Below are positions 1-9,380 of a stretch of DNA of 64,000 bases, piece after piece. The position numbers were made by a program, and so were the translations under genes. The notes under the pieces were generated by a model, which saw nothing but the letters and a program-made list of their open reading frames with translations, did no database searches and had not been told where the DNA came from. Source of the stretch: Streptosporangium amethystogenes. Its GTDB lineage: Bacteria > Actinomycetota > Actinomycetes > Streptosporangiales > Streptosporangiaceae. Where the stretch lies: the NCBI RefSeq assembly GCF_000721075.1, contig NZ_JOEQ01000006.1, forward strand, positions 62,001 through 126,000. Direction: 5' to 3'. Every line of letters starts with the position of its first letter. Position 1 is the first letter of the stretch.

Positions 1-84
1 GAAGCGGGCGTCGAGCGGGCAGCGGGCAGCGACCACCGCGCCGCCTTCGCCTCGCTGCGCCTGACCTCCCAGAAACCGGACTGA
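1..84 (+). CDS. C-terminal end of an unidentified protein (partial)
   Basis: An open frame enters from the left edge and ends at a TGA at 82-84, giving 27 residues. Nearly every codon ends in G or C, as in the real genes nearby, so I take it as the tail of a rightward gene cut by the window. The fragment is too short to identify. It converges on the molybdenum-hydroxylase maturation operon, so a partner of that system is possible but not shown. Confidence 0.45.
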   Translation, partial: EAGVERAAGSDHRAAFASLRLTSQKPD

Positions 85-179
85 CCGGACCGACCAGCCG
101 GGCCTGAGGGTCCGAAAGACCCGGAAGACCCGGAGGGCTCGGGCGGCGAGGCCGGAACGGGCCCGTAAAGCCGCCGGGC

Positions 180-833
180 TCAGCCGGGCCGGGCGGCTCG
201 GGCGGCGGCGTCGGAGCGGGCCCGCAGCGCCGACAGGTCCGCCGGGGTGTCGATGTCGGCGGGGTCCGCCACGTCGTCGCAGGGGACCGCGACGACCAGT
301 TCGGGATGGGCCTTCAGGAACGGGCGTGCTCCGGCGTCACCGGTCGCGAGCCGGGCGACCTCGGCGAAGTGCTCCCTGGCGATCAGCACCGGGTTCCGCC
401 GCGCCCCGCCGTAGGTGGCGACGGCGACCGAGGCACCCCGCTCCGCGGCCCGGATGAGCCGCTCCACCGCCGCCGGGCCGACGAACGGCTGGTCCACCAG
501 GCTGATCACCACCTGCTCGGCGGTGGCGGGGATCGCGCCCAGGCCGGCCCTGAGCGAGGAGCCCATCCCCGAACTCCAGTCCGGGTTGTGGACGGTCACC
601 GCCCCCTGCACCCGGACGGCGGCCGCCCCGAGCACCACGACCACGAACCGGCAGCCACCGTCCTGGAGCACCCTGACCCCCCGGTCCACCAGCCGCTCCC
701 CGTCGAACTCCACCAGCGCCTTCGGCGTGCCGAGCCGCGAGCCGGACCCGGCGGCCAGCAGCAGCCCCGCGCTCGTCGTTCCCGCGGGTTCCGCCCCGGC
801 GGTCTCTCCCGGCACCTCTTCGGAGGTGCTCAC
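180..833 (-). CDS. MobA-like nucleotidyltransferase, molybdenum cofactor cytidylyltransferase type
   Basis: 217 residues. The nucleotide-binding signature LLLAAGSGSRLGTPKAL lies at residues 24-40, and an SLVDQPFV segment near residue 115 carries the metal-binding Asp of this fold. The family (MobA/MocA-like NTP transferases) attaches CMP or GMP to molybdopterin; beside xdhC/coxI genes the usual product is the MCD cofactor of CO dehydrogenase-type hydroxylases. It is the last gene of a four-gene leftward operon and overlaps the xdhC stop by 4 bases. Function is from family and context; the nucleotide it uses cannot be read from the sequence. Confidence 0.85.
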   Translation of the reverse strand: MSTSEEVPGETAGAEPAGTTSAGLLLAAGSGSRLGTPKALVEFDGERLVDRGVRVLQDGGCRFVVVVLGAAAVRVQGAVTVHNPDWSSGMGSSLRAGLGAIPATAEQVVISLVDQPFVGPAAVERLIRAAERGASVAVATYGGARRNPVLIAREHFAEVARLATGDAGARPFLKAHPELVVAVPCDDVADPADIDTPADLSALRARSDAAARAARPG

Positions 834-1990
834 GCGCCGGGCCCGTCACGGTGAACCGGGTCATCGCCATGAACCGAGCCGTCACCGTGAACCGCGCCGT
901 CGCCGTGGATCCGGCCGGAGCCGTCGGTCAGCGGCCTGCCCGAGCCGCCCCAGCGCAGCTGGATCAGCTCGGCGGCGATGGAGACCGCGGTCTCCTCGGG
1001 GGTACGCGCGCCCAGATCCAGGCCGATCGGCGAACGGAGTCGCTTCAGTTCGGCCTCCCCCAGCCCCGCCTGCGCGAGCCTGGCCAGCCGGTCCTCGTGC
1101 GTACGGCGCGATCCCATGGCGCCGACGTAGCCCGCCGGGGTGCGCAGGGCCACCTCCAGCAGAGGGACGTCGAACTTGGGATCGTGGGTGAGCACGCAGA
1201 TCGCGGTCCGCTCGTCCACGGTGACCGAGGTGAGATAGTCGTGCGGCCACTTGACGATCACCTCGTCGGCCTCGGGGAAGCGCTTGGCCGTGGTGAAGAC
1301 CGGCCGGGCGTCGCACACGACCACGTGATAGCCGAGGAACTTGCCGATCCTGGCGACCGCGGCGGCGAAGTCGATCGCGCCGAAGACCAGCATCCGGGGC
1401 GGCGGCGCGAAGGACTGCACGAAGACCGACAACTCGTCGAGCCGCCGCTCCCCCCGGGCACCGTACCTGCGGACGCCCGTCAATCCCTGCGCCAGCATGC
1501 CCCGTACGTCGTCGTCCACCGCCTCGTTCAGCCGGTCCACCCCCAGGGAGCCCGAGGAGCGGTCCGGCCAGATCACCCGGCGGCTGCCCACCGTACCCGG
1601 CCCGGACAGGATCGTCGCCACCGCCACCGGCTCGTGCCCGAGCACCGAGGCGGCGACCGACCCCAGTTCGGGGAAGGTCTTCGCGGAGACCGGCTCGACG
1701 AACACGTCCAGGATGCCGCCGCAGGTCAGGCCGACGGAGAAGGCGTCGTCGTCGCTCACGCCGTACCGCTGCAGGACGGGCCTGCCCGAGGAGACCACCT
1801 CCTGGGCCAGCTCGTAGACGGCTCCCTCGACGCAGCCGCCCGAGACGCTGCCCTCCGCCTCGCCGCCGAGCACCGCCATGGACGCCCCCGGCGGGCGGGG
1901 GGCGCTGCGGAAGGTGTCGACCACGGTGGCCAGGCCGAACGTCTCCCCCGCCTCCCACCAGCGCATGACCTGCGACAGAACATCACGCAC
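830..1990 (-). CDS. XdhC/CoxI family molybdenum-hydroxylase maturation factor
   Basis: 386 residues with both XdhC family domains. The N-terminal part contains SGGCVEGAV (around 50-58). The C-terminal Rossmann part contains GAIDFAAAVARIGKFLGY (around 204-221), a THDPKFD segment, GAMGSRRTH (around 291-299) and the closing GLDLGARTPEE. XdhC proteins bind the molybdenum cofactor and help sulfurate it before insertion into xanthine or CO dehydrogenases; the FAAAVARIGKFLGY style is closest to CoxI. It lies between the VWA protein (8-base overlap) and the MobA-like transferase. The last 30 residues are a degenerate HGDG-type repeat that ordinary XdhC proteins lack. Confidence 0.9.
   Translation of the reverse strand: MRDVLSQVMRWWEAGETFGLATVVDTFRSAPRPPGASMAVLGGEAEGSVSGGCVEGAVYELAQEVVSSGRPVLQRYGVSDDDAFSVGLTCGGILDVFVEPVSAKTFPELGSVAASVLGHEPVAVATILSGPGTVGSRRVIWPDRSSGSLGVDRLNEAVDDDVRGMLAQGLTGVRRYGARGERRLDELSVFVQSFAPPPRMLVFGAIDFAAAVARIGKFLGYHVVVCDARPVFTTAKRFPEADEVIVKWPHDYLTSVTVDERTAICVLTHDPKFDVPLLEVALRTPAGYVGAMGSRRTHEDRLARLAQAGLGEAELKRLRSPIGLDLGARTPEETAVSIAAELIQLRWGGSGRPLTDGSGRIHGDGAVHGDGSVHGDDPVHRDGPGA
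850..920. repeat. Short tandem minisatellite in the xdhC 3' end
   Basis: Four or so diverged 18-base units, each containing a GCC-GTC-(A/G)CC-GTG-type core, run in tandem through the last codons of the xdhC-like gene. They produce a periodic His-Gly-Asp-Gly tail. The unit is a multiple of three, so expansion or loss does not shift the frame. Confidence 0.6.
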
Positions 1991-3191
1991 GTGTGCCTCC
2001 CAGCAGCATTGCCAGCTCTTCGAAGGCGGCCAGGCTGTGCCCGGCCACGAAGTCGTCGATGTGCGGAAGGGCGGCCCGCATGCCGGCGGTGAGCGGCTGG
2101 TAGCCCTCCTGCCCCTTGTGCGGGTTCACCCAGATCACCCGATGGGCCGTCCGCGACAGCCTGGCCATCTCCGCCCCCAGCAGCGAGACGTCGCCGCGTT
2201 CCCACCCGTCGGACGCGATCACCACCGTCGCGCCGGCCGCGTCGTTCAGTGCCAGGAGCCGCCGGAGCTCCTCTCCCAGCCGGGTGCCGCCGCTCCAGTC
2301 CGGAATGGCGCGGGAGACGGCGTTCATCGCGGTGGCCGGATCGCGGTGGCTCAGTTCCGCGGTGAGCCGCGTCAGCCGGGTGCCCGCGCTGAACACCTCG
2401 GTGGCCCTGGGCTCCGACCTGACCAGCGCGTGGGCCAGGCGGAGCAGCGTGTCCGCGTAGGGGGTCATGGAGCCGCTGACGTCGACCAGCAGCACGACCC
2501 TGCGGGGTCTGGTCCGGTGCGCGCGGTAGCGGAGACCGGCGATCTCCCCGCCCCTGCGCAGGGTCTCGCGGATCGTCGCCCTGCCGTCCAGCCGCCCCCG
2601 GCGCGAGGTCCTGAAACGTCGCGACCGGCGCCGTTCCCTGCCCGCCCGCAGCAGGGCGAGCAGCCGGTGTACCTCGGCCAGCTCCGGTCCCGTCATCCTG
2701 GCCACGTCACGGGTGCGCAGCACCTCCGTCGCGCTCGCGGTCGCCGCGAGCGCGGGGGAGTCACCGCTCTCCTTTCGATCGGGCCCCCTGTGCGGCAGCG
2801 CCGCGGTGTGCCGGATGACGGTGATCGCCGCCGGTCTCGCGCGGCCCGCGCGCCGCCCTTCGAAGTAGGCCGCGAAGACCCGGTCGTAGCGGGGCAGGTC
2901 GTCGGCCGAGGCGCACAGCGTGAGCCTGCCCGCCCAGTAGACGTCGGTGGGCTCCGCGGCGTCCAGGTGGGACAGGGCGCGGAGCAGGCCCTGGGTTCGC
3001 TCGTGATCGGCGGGCACCCCCGCGGCACGCAGGGTCCTGGCGAAACCGGTCATGACCGCGACCAGGTCCTCGCCGCTCCCGGCGGGAAGGACGGCGCCGT
3101 CATCCGTGGCGGGCGGGCCGCCGATGTCCCGATCCGCCGGGGCACCGGTCGCGCCGGCGGGGAGACCGCGGCCGTCAGCGCCGGGCCACAC
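1983..3191 (-). CDS. VWA domain protein, CoxE type
   Basis: Up to 402 residues. A von Willebrand factor A domain fills the C-terminal half, with the metal-ion-dependent adhesion motif DVSGSMTPYAD near residue 237 and a later DGWERGD. CoxE-type VWA proteins work with a MoxR/CoxD ATPase to mature the metal site of CO dehydrogenase-like enzymes. The start is uncertain. ATG-equivalent 3191 gives a Gly/Pro-rich leader that overlaps the moxR stop by 17 bases; the in-frame ATG at 3053, just before the conserved FARTLRAAGVPADHERT, would remove 46 residues and may be the true start. It is the second gene of the four-gene operon. Confidence 0.85.
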   Translation of the reverse strand: MWPGADGRGLPAGATGAPADRDIGGPPATDDGAVLPAGSGEDLVAVMTGFARTLRAAGVPADHERTQGLLRALSHLDAAEPTDVYWAGRLTLCASADDLPRYDRVFAAYFEGRRAGRARPAAITVIRHTAALPHRGPDRKESGDSPALAATASATEVLRTRDVARMTGPELAEVHRLLALLRAGRERRRSRRFRTSRRGRLDGRATIRETLRRGGEIAGLRYRAHRTRPRRVVLLVDVSGSMTPYADTLLRLAHALVRSEPRATEVFSAGTRLTRLTAELSHRDPATAMNAVSRAIPDWSGGTRLGEELRRLLALNDAAGATVVIASDGWERGDVSLLGAEMARLSRTAHRVIWVNPHKGQEGYQPLTAGMRAALPHIDDFVAGHSLAAFEELAMLLGGTRA

Positions 3192-4074
3192 CGAAGAATC
3201 CGTTCCCGAGCACGGTCTCGTGGTCCTCCCTGTGCTTGAGCAGGGCGCCCAAGGTGGCGGCCGCCGCGTCGGGGTCGAGCTCGCGGGATCCGAGAGCCAG
3301 AAGTGCCTCGGTCCAGTCGAGGGTCTCGGCGATCCCCGGCGGCTTGATCAGGTCGGCCGCGCGGAGCCGTCCCGTCGCGTGGGCGACCTGCTCGGCCAGG
3401 ATCGCGGAACAGTCGGGGAGCCGCCTGCGCAGGATCGCCACCTCCCGCTCGAAGGAGGGGTGCTCCAGCCAGTGGTAGAGACAGCGCCGTTTCAGGGCGT
3501 CGTGTACCTCGCGGGTGCGGTTGGAGGTCAGCACGACCACCGGCGGACGCGCGGCGCGGATCGTGCCGAGCTCGGGGATGGAGATCGCGAAGTCCGAGAG
3601 CACCTCCAGCAGGATCGCCTCGAACTCCACGTCGGCGCGGTCGACCTCGTCGATGAGCAGCACCGAGGGCTGGGTCTCGATCGCCTTCAGCAGCGGCCTG
3701 GCGATCAGGAACCTCCGATCGTAGACCTCCCCCTCCAGCCGGGCGGCGTCGGCGATCCCACCCGCCTCCGCCGCCTTCAGGTGCAGGAGCTGGCGGGCGA
3801 AGTCCCAGTCGTAGAGCGCCTGGGAGGCGTCCAGCCCCTCGTAGCACTGCAGGCGGATCAGCGGCGCCCCGAGCAGCGCGGCCAGGGTCCTGGCCAGCTC
3901 GGTCTTGCCGACGCCGGCCTCGCCTTCGAGCAGTAACGGGCGGCCCATCCGCAACGCGAGGAAGGCCGCCGTGACGAGCCCCTTGTCGGCCAGGTAGGAC
4001 CGCTCGTCGAGCAGCTCCGCCAGTTGCTCGGGGGACTCCACGTCAGATGCCTCGATTGTCCGCCTCACCACCAC
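3175..4074 (-). CDS. MoxR/CoxD-type AAA+ ATPase
   Basis: 299 residues. Walker A is GEAGVGKTE (51-59) and Walker B is LLIDEVDRAD (139-148); VLTSNRTREV near 180 is the sensor-1 strand. This is the MoxR layout. MoxR ATPases act as chaperones for metal-centre insertion together with a VWA protein, which here is encoded directly downstream. It is the first gene of the leftward maturation operon and is divergent from the potassium transporter genes. The structural genes of the target hydroxylase are not in the window, so CO dehydrogenase as the substrate enzyme is inference. Confidence 0.88.
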   Translation of the reverse strand: MVVRRTIEASDVESPEQLAELLDERSYLADKGLVTAAFLALRMGRPLLLEGEAGVGKTELARTLAALLGAPLIRLQCYEGLDASQALYDWDFARQLLHLKAAEAGGIADAARLEGEVYDRRFLIARPLLKAIETQPSVLLIDEVDRADVEFEAILLEVLSDFAISIPELGTIRAARPPVVVLTSNRTREVHDALKRRCLYHWLEHPSFEREVAILRRRLPDCSAILAEQVAHATGRLRAADLIKPPGIAETLDWTEALLALGSRELDPDAAAATLGALLKHREDHETVLGNGFFGVARR

Positions 4075-4217
4075 CTCAGGTTACGCCCGGCGGCCGAGTT
4101 CTCGCGTGGTCGCGCCGTACCCACGGCACCGGGAGGGTCCGCGTCCGACAGGACGGCGCCGGGGATCGAGGACGGACAGGCGTATCGCCGTCCTTCGAAG
4201 AAGTATCCTCACCCCCT

Positions 4218-5558
4218 GTGAAGAACCTCCTCGGCCAGATCAACACCCCGTCCAGAGTCGTCGTGGTGGCGTTCCTGGCCGTGGTCATCACCGGTACGGG
4301 GCTGCTGTCGCTGCCGGTGGCGGTCGAGGAGGGTCAGCATGCCTCGTGGACGTCGGCCCTTTTCACCGCCACCTCCGCGGTCTGTGTGACCGGGCTGGCC
4401 ATGCACGACACCGCGGCGCACTGGTCGTTCTTCGGCGAGATCGTGCTCATGGTGCTGATGCAGATCGGCGGCTTCGGGATCATGACGCTCTCCTCGATCC
4501 TGGCCGTGCTCGTCTCCGGCAAGCTCGGCCTGCGCGCCCGCCTGAACACCCAGGCCGAGACCAAGACCCTCGGGCCCGGCGACGTGCGACAGGTGATCGT
4601 GGGAGTCGCCAAGGTCACGGTGATCGCCGAGGTGCTGACCGCCACCGTGCTCGCCGCCCGCTTCGTGACCGGGTACGGAGAGCCGGTCGGCCGCGCCATC
4701 TATTACGGGATTTTTCATGCGATCTCAGCATTCACCAATGCCGGGTTCGCCCTCTGGTCGGACAGCGTCATGGGCTTCGTCACCGATCCGTGGATCTGCC
4801 TCCCGCTCGCGCTGGCGGTGATCGCCGGAGGTCTCGGCTTCCCGGTCTACGCCGTCCTGAGGGAGAACTGGCGCCGCCCGTCGCGCTGGACGCTGCACGC
4901 CAAGATCACGCTGTGGATGACCGCGGTGCTGCTGCTCGGCGGGACGCTGGCCATCACCGTCATCGAATGGAACAACCCCGGCACGATGGGCGGCCTCTCC
5001 CCGGGACTACGGATCATGGCCGGGTTCTTCCACAGCACGATGACCCGCAGCGGCGGCCTGAACTCCATCGACACCTCCCAGATGAGCGAGAACTCCTGGC
5101 TGGTCAGCGATGTGCTGATGTTCATCGGCGCGGGTAGTGCGGGCACCGCGGGCGGCATCAAGGTGACGACGTTCGCACTCCTGGGCTTCGTGATCCTCGC
5201 CGAGCTGCGCGGCGAGCCCGACGTCTCGGCGGGCCGCCGCCGCGTCCCGGAGCAGCTTCAGCGCCAGGCCCTGACGATCGCGCTGCTGAGTGTGGCGTCG
5301 GTCGCGGTGGGAACGTTCGCGATGATGACGGCGACCCCCTTCAAGCTCGACCGCGTACTGTTCGAGGTGATCTCCGCCTTCGGCACGGTCGGGCTGTCGA
5401 CGGGGATCACCGCCGACGTCGGCACCGCGGGGCACCTGATCCTGACCGTCCTGATGTTCGTCGGGCGGCTCGGCCCGGTGACCCTGGGCGCGGCGCTGGC
5501 GCTGCACGTCCAGACCCGTCGGTTCCGCTATCCGGAGGAGCGTCCCCTCGTTGGTTGA
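4218..5558 (+). CDS. Trk/Ktr-family potassium uptake protein, membrane subunit
   Basis: 446 residues from the GTG at 4218, which begins VKNLLGQINTPSRVVVV. An upstream ATG at 4047 is in frame but adds 57 Arg/Pro-rich residues inside the divergent promoter region, so I rejected it. The protein is hydrophobic throughout, with the four membrane-pore-membrane repeats expected of TrkH/KtrB. Pore-like segments include TATSAVCVTGL, ISAFTNAGFALWSD, TMTRSGGLNSID and SAFGTVGLSTGI, each with the Gly of the K+ filter. It passes K+ inward under control of the RCK subunit encoded next, whose start overlaps this stop by 8 bases. Confidence 0.92.
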   Translation: MKNLLGQINTPSRVVVVAFLAVVITGTGLLSLPVAVEEGQHASWTSALFTATSAVCVTGLAMHDTAAHWSFFGEIVLMVLMQIGGFGIMTLSSILAVLVSGKLGLRARLNTQAETKTLGPGDVRQVIVGVAKVTVIAEVLTATVLAARFVTGYGEPVGRAIYYGIFHAISAFTNAGFALWSDSVMGFVTDPWICLPLALAVIAGGLGFPVYAVLRENWRRPSRWTLHAKITLWMTAVLLLGGTLAITVIEWNNPGTMGGLSPGLRIMAGFFHSTMTRSGGLNSIDTSQMSENSWLVSDVLMFIGAGSAGTAGGIKVTTFALLGFVILAELRGEPDVSAGRRRVPEQLQRQALTIALLSVASVAVGTFAMMTATPFKLDRVLFEVISAFGTVGLSTGITADVGTAGHLILTVLMFVGRLGPVTLGAALALHVQTRRFRYPEERPLVG

Positions 5559-6219
5559 CAAGAAGAACCGCAGCGACGCGGTCGTGGTCATCGGTCTAGG
5601 GCGGTTCGGCGGCGCGCTGGCGGCGGAGCTGGTGAGCCGCGACGTCGAGGTGCTCGGCGTGGACAACGACTCCAAGAACGTCCAGTACTTCTCCGGCAGG
5701 CTCACCCACGTGGTGTGCGCGGACTCCACCGACCCGGACGCCCTGCGGCAGCTCGGCGTCGAGGAGTTCGGCCGGGCCGTGGTCGGCATCGGCACCAACA
5801 TCGAGGCGAGCATCCTGACCACCTCGATCCTGACCGACCTGGGGGTGGCGGACATCTGGGCCAAGTCGATCAGTCTGCAGCACAGCCGGATCCTGCAGCG
5901 GGTCGGCGCGCACCGCGTGGTGCAGCCGGAACACGACATGGGCGAGCGGGTCGCGCACCTGGTCATGGGGCGGATGCTCGACTATCTGGAGGTCGACGAG
6001 GGCTACGCCCTGATCAAGACCATGGCGCCCGGGTGGGCCGACGGCAAGAGCCTGGGCCGGCTGGGCATCCGCAGCGAGTACGGGGTCACCGTGGTCGGTA
6101 TCAAGAAGCCCGGCGGCGGGTTCACCTACGCCACCTCGGAGACGGTGGTGCAGAGCGGCGACATCCTGCTCGTGGCGGGCGACACCGACAAGACCGAGCG
6201 GTTCGCCGAGGAGACCTGA
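5551..6219 (+). CDS. TrkA/KtrA-type RCK regulatory subunit of the potassium transporter
   Basis: 222 residues. An N-terminal RCK domain begins with the Rossmann glycines GLGRFGG (15-21) and the acidic VDND nucleotide-binding turn; a C-terminal RCK_C domain follows from about residue 140. It forms the cytoplasmic ring that gates the membrane subunit in response to nucleotides. The start is a TTG at 5551, supported by the GGAGGAG at 5535-5540 inside the preceding gene, and the two coding regions overlap by 8 bases, so translation is probably coupled. Confidence 0.92.
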   Translation: MVDKKNRSDAVVVIGLGRFGGALAAELVSRDVEVLGVDNDSKNVQYFSGRLTHVVCADSTDPDALRQLGVEEFGRAVVGIGTNIEASILTTSILTDLGVADIWAKSISLQHSRILQRVGAHRVVQPEHDMGERVAHLVMGRMLDYLEVDEGYALIKTMAPGWADGKSLGRLGIRSEYGVTVVGIKKPGGGFTYATSETVVQSGDILLVAGDTDKTERFAEET

Positions 6220-6290
6220 GCACCGAGAACCCCGGATCCAGCGTGTTCAGGCGGTGACGGCGGCGTCGAGATGACCGGCCCGCCGGCGGT

Positions 6291-6785
6291 TCAGCGGGCC
6301 TCGTCCGCCTCGCCGCGCTCCCTGATGAGGGCGGCGAGCTCGCGGACCTGACGCATCGTGCGCTTCTTCTCCGACCCCTGCAGGCCCATGGCGCCGACCG
6401 TGATCCCGTCGGCAAAGTCGATCTTGGCCCAGGGCTCGTGGTCGGTCAGGGTGACCCCGAGCACCTCGGCCCACTCGTAACGGCGCGATCTCAGCGGGTT
6501 GACGACGGTGATCCCTCGCTCGTCGGCCTCCACCCGGCACCGCCCCAGCAGATGGAGGGCCCAGGCGATCAGGAGACCCAGTAGGAGCATCCCGATCCTG
6601 TCGGCCAGCGTGAACGGCGCCGGCAGGAAGACCGCCATCAGGATGGCACCGAGCGTGATCACGCACGCGAAGCCGTAGGCCACGATCCGCCCGTTCTTGG
6701 GCCGCCAGACGACGGGCAACGGGGGCGGCGAGACGCTCTCCGGGCTCACTCTCAGATCACGATCCTTCGGGAAACCGCCGATCAA
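6291..6785 (-). CDS. Small membrane protein with a PH-like domain
   Basis: 164 residues. After a Pro-rich N terminus there are two adjacent hydrophobic helices (about 36-54 and 62-82). A soluble domain follows with the pattern CRVEADERGITVVNPLRSRRYEW and WAKIDFADG, as in bacterial PH domains of actinobacterial membrane proteins. The role is unknown. It follows ribH by 94 bases on the same strand, and a PH-domain gene in this position is common in actinobacterial rib operons. The TTG at 6785 is the longest start; a GTG at 6749 is an alternative. Confidence 0.7.
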   Translation of the reverse strand: MIGGFPKDRDLRVSPESVSPPPLPVVWRPKNGRIVAYGFACVITLGAILMAVFLPAPFTLADRIGMLLLGLLIAWALHLLGRCRVEADERGITVVNPLRSRRYEWAEVLGVTLTDHEPWAKIDFADGITVGAMGLQGSEKKRTMRQVRELAALIRERGEADEAR

Positions 6786-6879
6786 AACGGCTGCGACGGC
6801 TGGTCATGGTGCCGATGGAAACCTATCGCACGTCCCCGCCGCACCGATCACACGGCGCGGCGGGGTGCGTCCGGGTGCT

Positions 6880-7423
<544 letters not shown>

Positions 7424-7427
<4 letters not shown>

Positions 7428-8638
7428 TCGCGCTCCCGGGGGATGTCGTGACCAAGGCGGTCGCGCTTTACCGACAGGTACTTCTCGTTGTAGGGGTTCA
7501 TCGCCACCGGCATGGGCTCACGGCCGATCACCTTGATGCCGTAGCCGTCCATGCCGCGCAGCTTGGCCGGGTTGTTGGTCAGCAGCCGGATCGACTTCAC
7601 CCCCAGGTCCGCGAGGATCTGCCCGGCGTTGGAGAACTCCCGCGCGTCCACCGGCAGTCCGAGCTCCAGGTTGGCGTCGACCGTGTCACTGCCGGCGTCC
7701 TGGAGGCTGTACGCCCGCAGCTTGGCCAGCAGCCCGATGCCGCGCCCCTCGTGCCCGCGCAGGTAGACGATCACGCCTCGGCCCTCGGCGGCGATCCGGG
7801 ACATCGCGTGCTCCAGCTGCACCCCGCAGTCGCACCGCAGCGACCCGAGCACGTCGCCGGTCAGGCACTCGGAGTGCGCCCGGACCATGACGTTCTCGCC
7901 GTCCTCGATGTCGCCGAAGACCAGGGCCAGGTGTTCGCCGCCGTCCACCGAGCTCGCGAAGCCGTAGGCCCGCCACACGCCGAACCTGTTCGGCAGCAGG
8001 GTCTCGGCGACCCTGGTCACCATCCGCTCGGTCCTGCGCCGGAACTCCACCAACTGCTCGATCGAGACGAGCGCCAGGTCGTGCTCGTCGCAGAAGCGGC
8101 GCAGCTCCGGCAGCCGCATCATGGTCCCGTCGTCGTTGACGACCTCGGCGAGCACGCCGGACTCGCTCAGCCCGGCGAGCCTGGCCAGGTCCACGGCCGC
8201 CTCGGTGTGACCGCGCCTGACCAGGACACCGCCCTCCCGGTAGCGGAGCGGGAAGACGTGACCCGGCCGTACCAGCTCGGACGGATCGGTCTCGGAGTCG
8301 GCCAGCAGACGGATCGTGCGGGCCCGGTCGGCGGCGGAGATCCCGGTGCTCACCCCGTCCCTGGCGTCCACGCTGATCGTGTACGCGGTGCGCAGCCGCT
8401 CCCTGTTGTCGTGCACCATCAGCGGCAGGCCGAGCCGGTCGAGGTCCTCACCGCGCATCGGCACGCAGACCACGCCGCTGCTGTGCCGGATGGTGAAGGC
8501 CAGCAGTTCCGGTGTGGCCTTGGACGCGGCGAAGATGATGTCGCCCTCGTTCTCCCGGTTCTCGTCGTCGACGACCACGACCGCCTTGCCCTCACGGGTG
8601 TCGGCGATCGCGCGTTCGATCGGGTCCAGCTTGATCAC
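7424..8638 (-). CDS. ribBA: Bifunctional 3,4-dihydroxy-2-butanone 4-phosphate synthase / GTP cyclohydrolase II
   Basis: 404 residues. The N-terminal half is RibB, with the acidic active-site loop [10 protein letters not shown] (24-33) and the later [14 protein letters not shown] with its catalytic His. The C-terminal half is RibA, with the zinc cysteines around [15 protein letters not shown] and the substrate loop [11 protein letters not shown]. Together these make both branch precursors of riboflavin from ribulose 5-phosphate and GTP. The GTG start at 8638 overlaps the stop of the preceding 37-codon ORF as GTGA. All expected catalytic motifs are present. Confidence 0.96.
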
Positions 8639-8748
8639 ACGGCCTCCTCGGGGACGAGCACGGTCCGCGACCTGTGCTCCTTGAGCCAGTTGACGAATCC
8701 GACCGGGACCGGCACCGGTGCCTCGAATCCCGCTTCCACCCGATTCAC
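8635..8748 (-). CDS. 37-residue small ORF between ribE and ribBA
   Basis: It starts with a GTG at 8748 that overlaps the ribE stop (GTGA) and ends in a TGA at 8637-8635 that overlaps the ribBA GTG start (GTGA). The peptide begins [14 protein letters not shown], then has an amphipathic [13 protein letters not shown] stretch and ends VPEEAV. Third positions are G/C-rich, as in the flanking genes. In Streptomyces this slot can hold a riboflavin transporter gene (ribM); I see no similarity to one here. No function is assigned. The exact double overlap and codon usage argue that it is translated. Confidence 0.6.
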   Translation of the reverse strand: MNRVEAGFEAPVPVPVGFVNWLKEHRSRTVLVPEEAV

Positions 8749-9380
8749 CGCTCGTCCCCCCGGCCGGTCTGGCCGTCCGTGCTCGCGGGGGCGTACGCGC
8801 CGACGAGCTTCTCGACGTGCTTGGCGATCACGTCGACCTCGAGGTTCACCGGGTCTCCGGGCTGCTTGGCACCGAGGGTGGTCAGGCGCAGGGTGGTGGG
8901 GATGAGGCTGACGGTGAAACCGCCGGAGCCGACGCTCACCACGGTCAGGCTGATGCCGTCGACCGTGATCGACCCCTTCTCGACCACGTAGCGGTCAAGG
9001 TCGGGCGGGAGGGAGATGCGGACGACCTCCCAGTGCTCGCCGGGCTCCCGCGACAGCAGGACGCCCGTCCCGTCCACGTGCCCCTGCACGATGTGGCCGC
9101 CCAGTCGCTGGTCGGCGCGGACCGCGCGCTCCAGGTTGACCGGGGAGCCTGGCCTCAGCGCGCCGAGGGAGCTGCGGTCGAGGGTCTCCTTCATCACGTC
9201 GGCGGTGAACACCTCATCGGCCACGTCCACCACGGTCAGGCAGACGCCGTTGACGGCGATCGAGTCGCCGTGCCCGGCGTCCGAGGTGACCGTCCTGCCC
9301 CGGATGGACAGCCGGGCCGCGTCGCCCAGCTGCTCGATCCCGGCGATCTCCCCCAGCTCTTCGACGATTCCGGTGAACAT
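8745..9380 (-). CDS. ribE: Riboflavin synthase alpha chain
   Basis: 211 residues from the ATG at 9380, preceded by AAGGAG. The product begins [12 protein letters not shown], the strongly conserved riboflavin synthase N terminus. It has two lumazine-binding repeats, each with a VNGVCLTV or VDGISLTVV motif. It dismutates two molecules of ribityllumazine to riboflavin. A longer in-frame start at 9461 adds 27 residues not seen in the family and was rejected. It is the first gene of the operon, about 315 bases downstream of the FMN riboswitch. Confidence 0.95.
   Translation of the reverse strand: MFTGIVEELGEIAGIEQLGDAARLSIRGRTVTSDAGHGDSIAVNGVCLTVVDVADEVFTADVMKETLDRSSLGALRPGSPVNLERAVRADQRLGGHIVQGHVDGTGVLLSREPGEHWEVVRISLPPDLDRYVVEKGSITVDGISLTVVSVGSGGFTVSLIPTTLRLTTLGAKQPGDPVNLEVDVIAKHVEKLVGAYAPASTDGQTGRGDER

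Noticed and set aside
4047..4217. Longer start for the potassium transporter membrane subunit (503 residues)
   Set aside because: The extra 57 residues are Arg/Pro-rich, lie across the divergent promoter, and precede a clear family N terminus at the GTG 4218.
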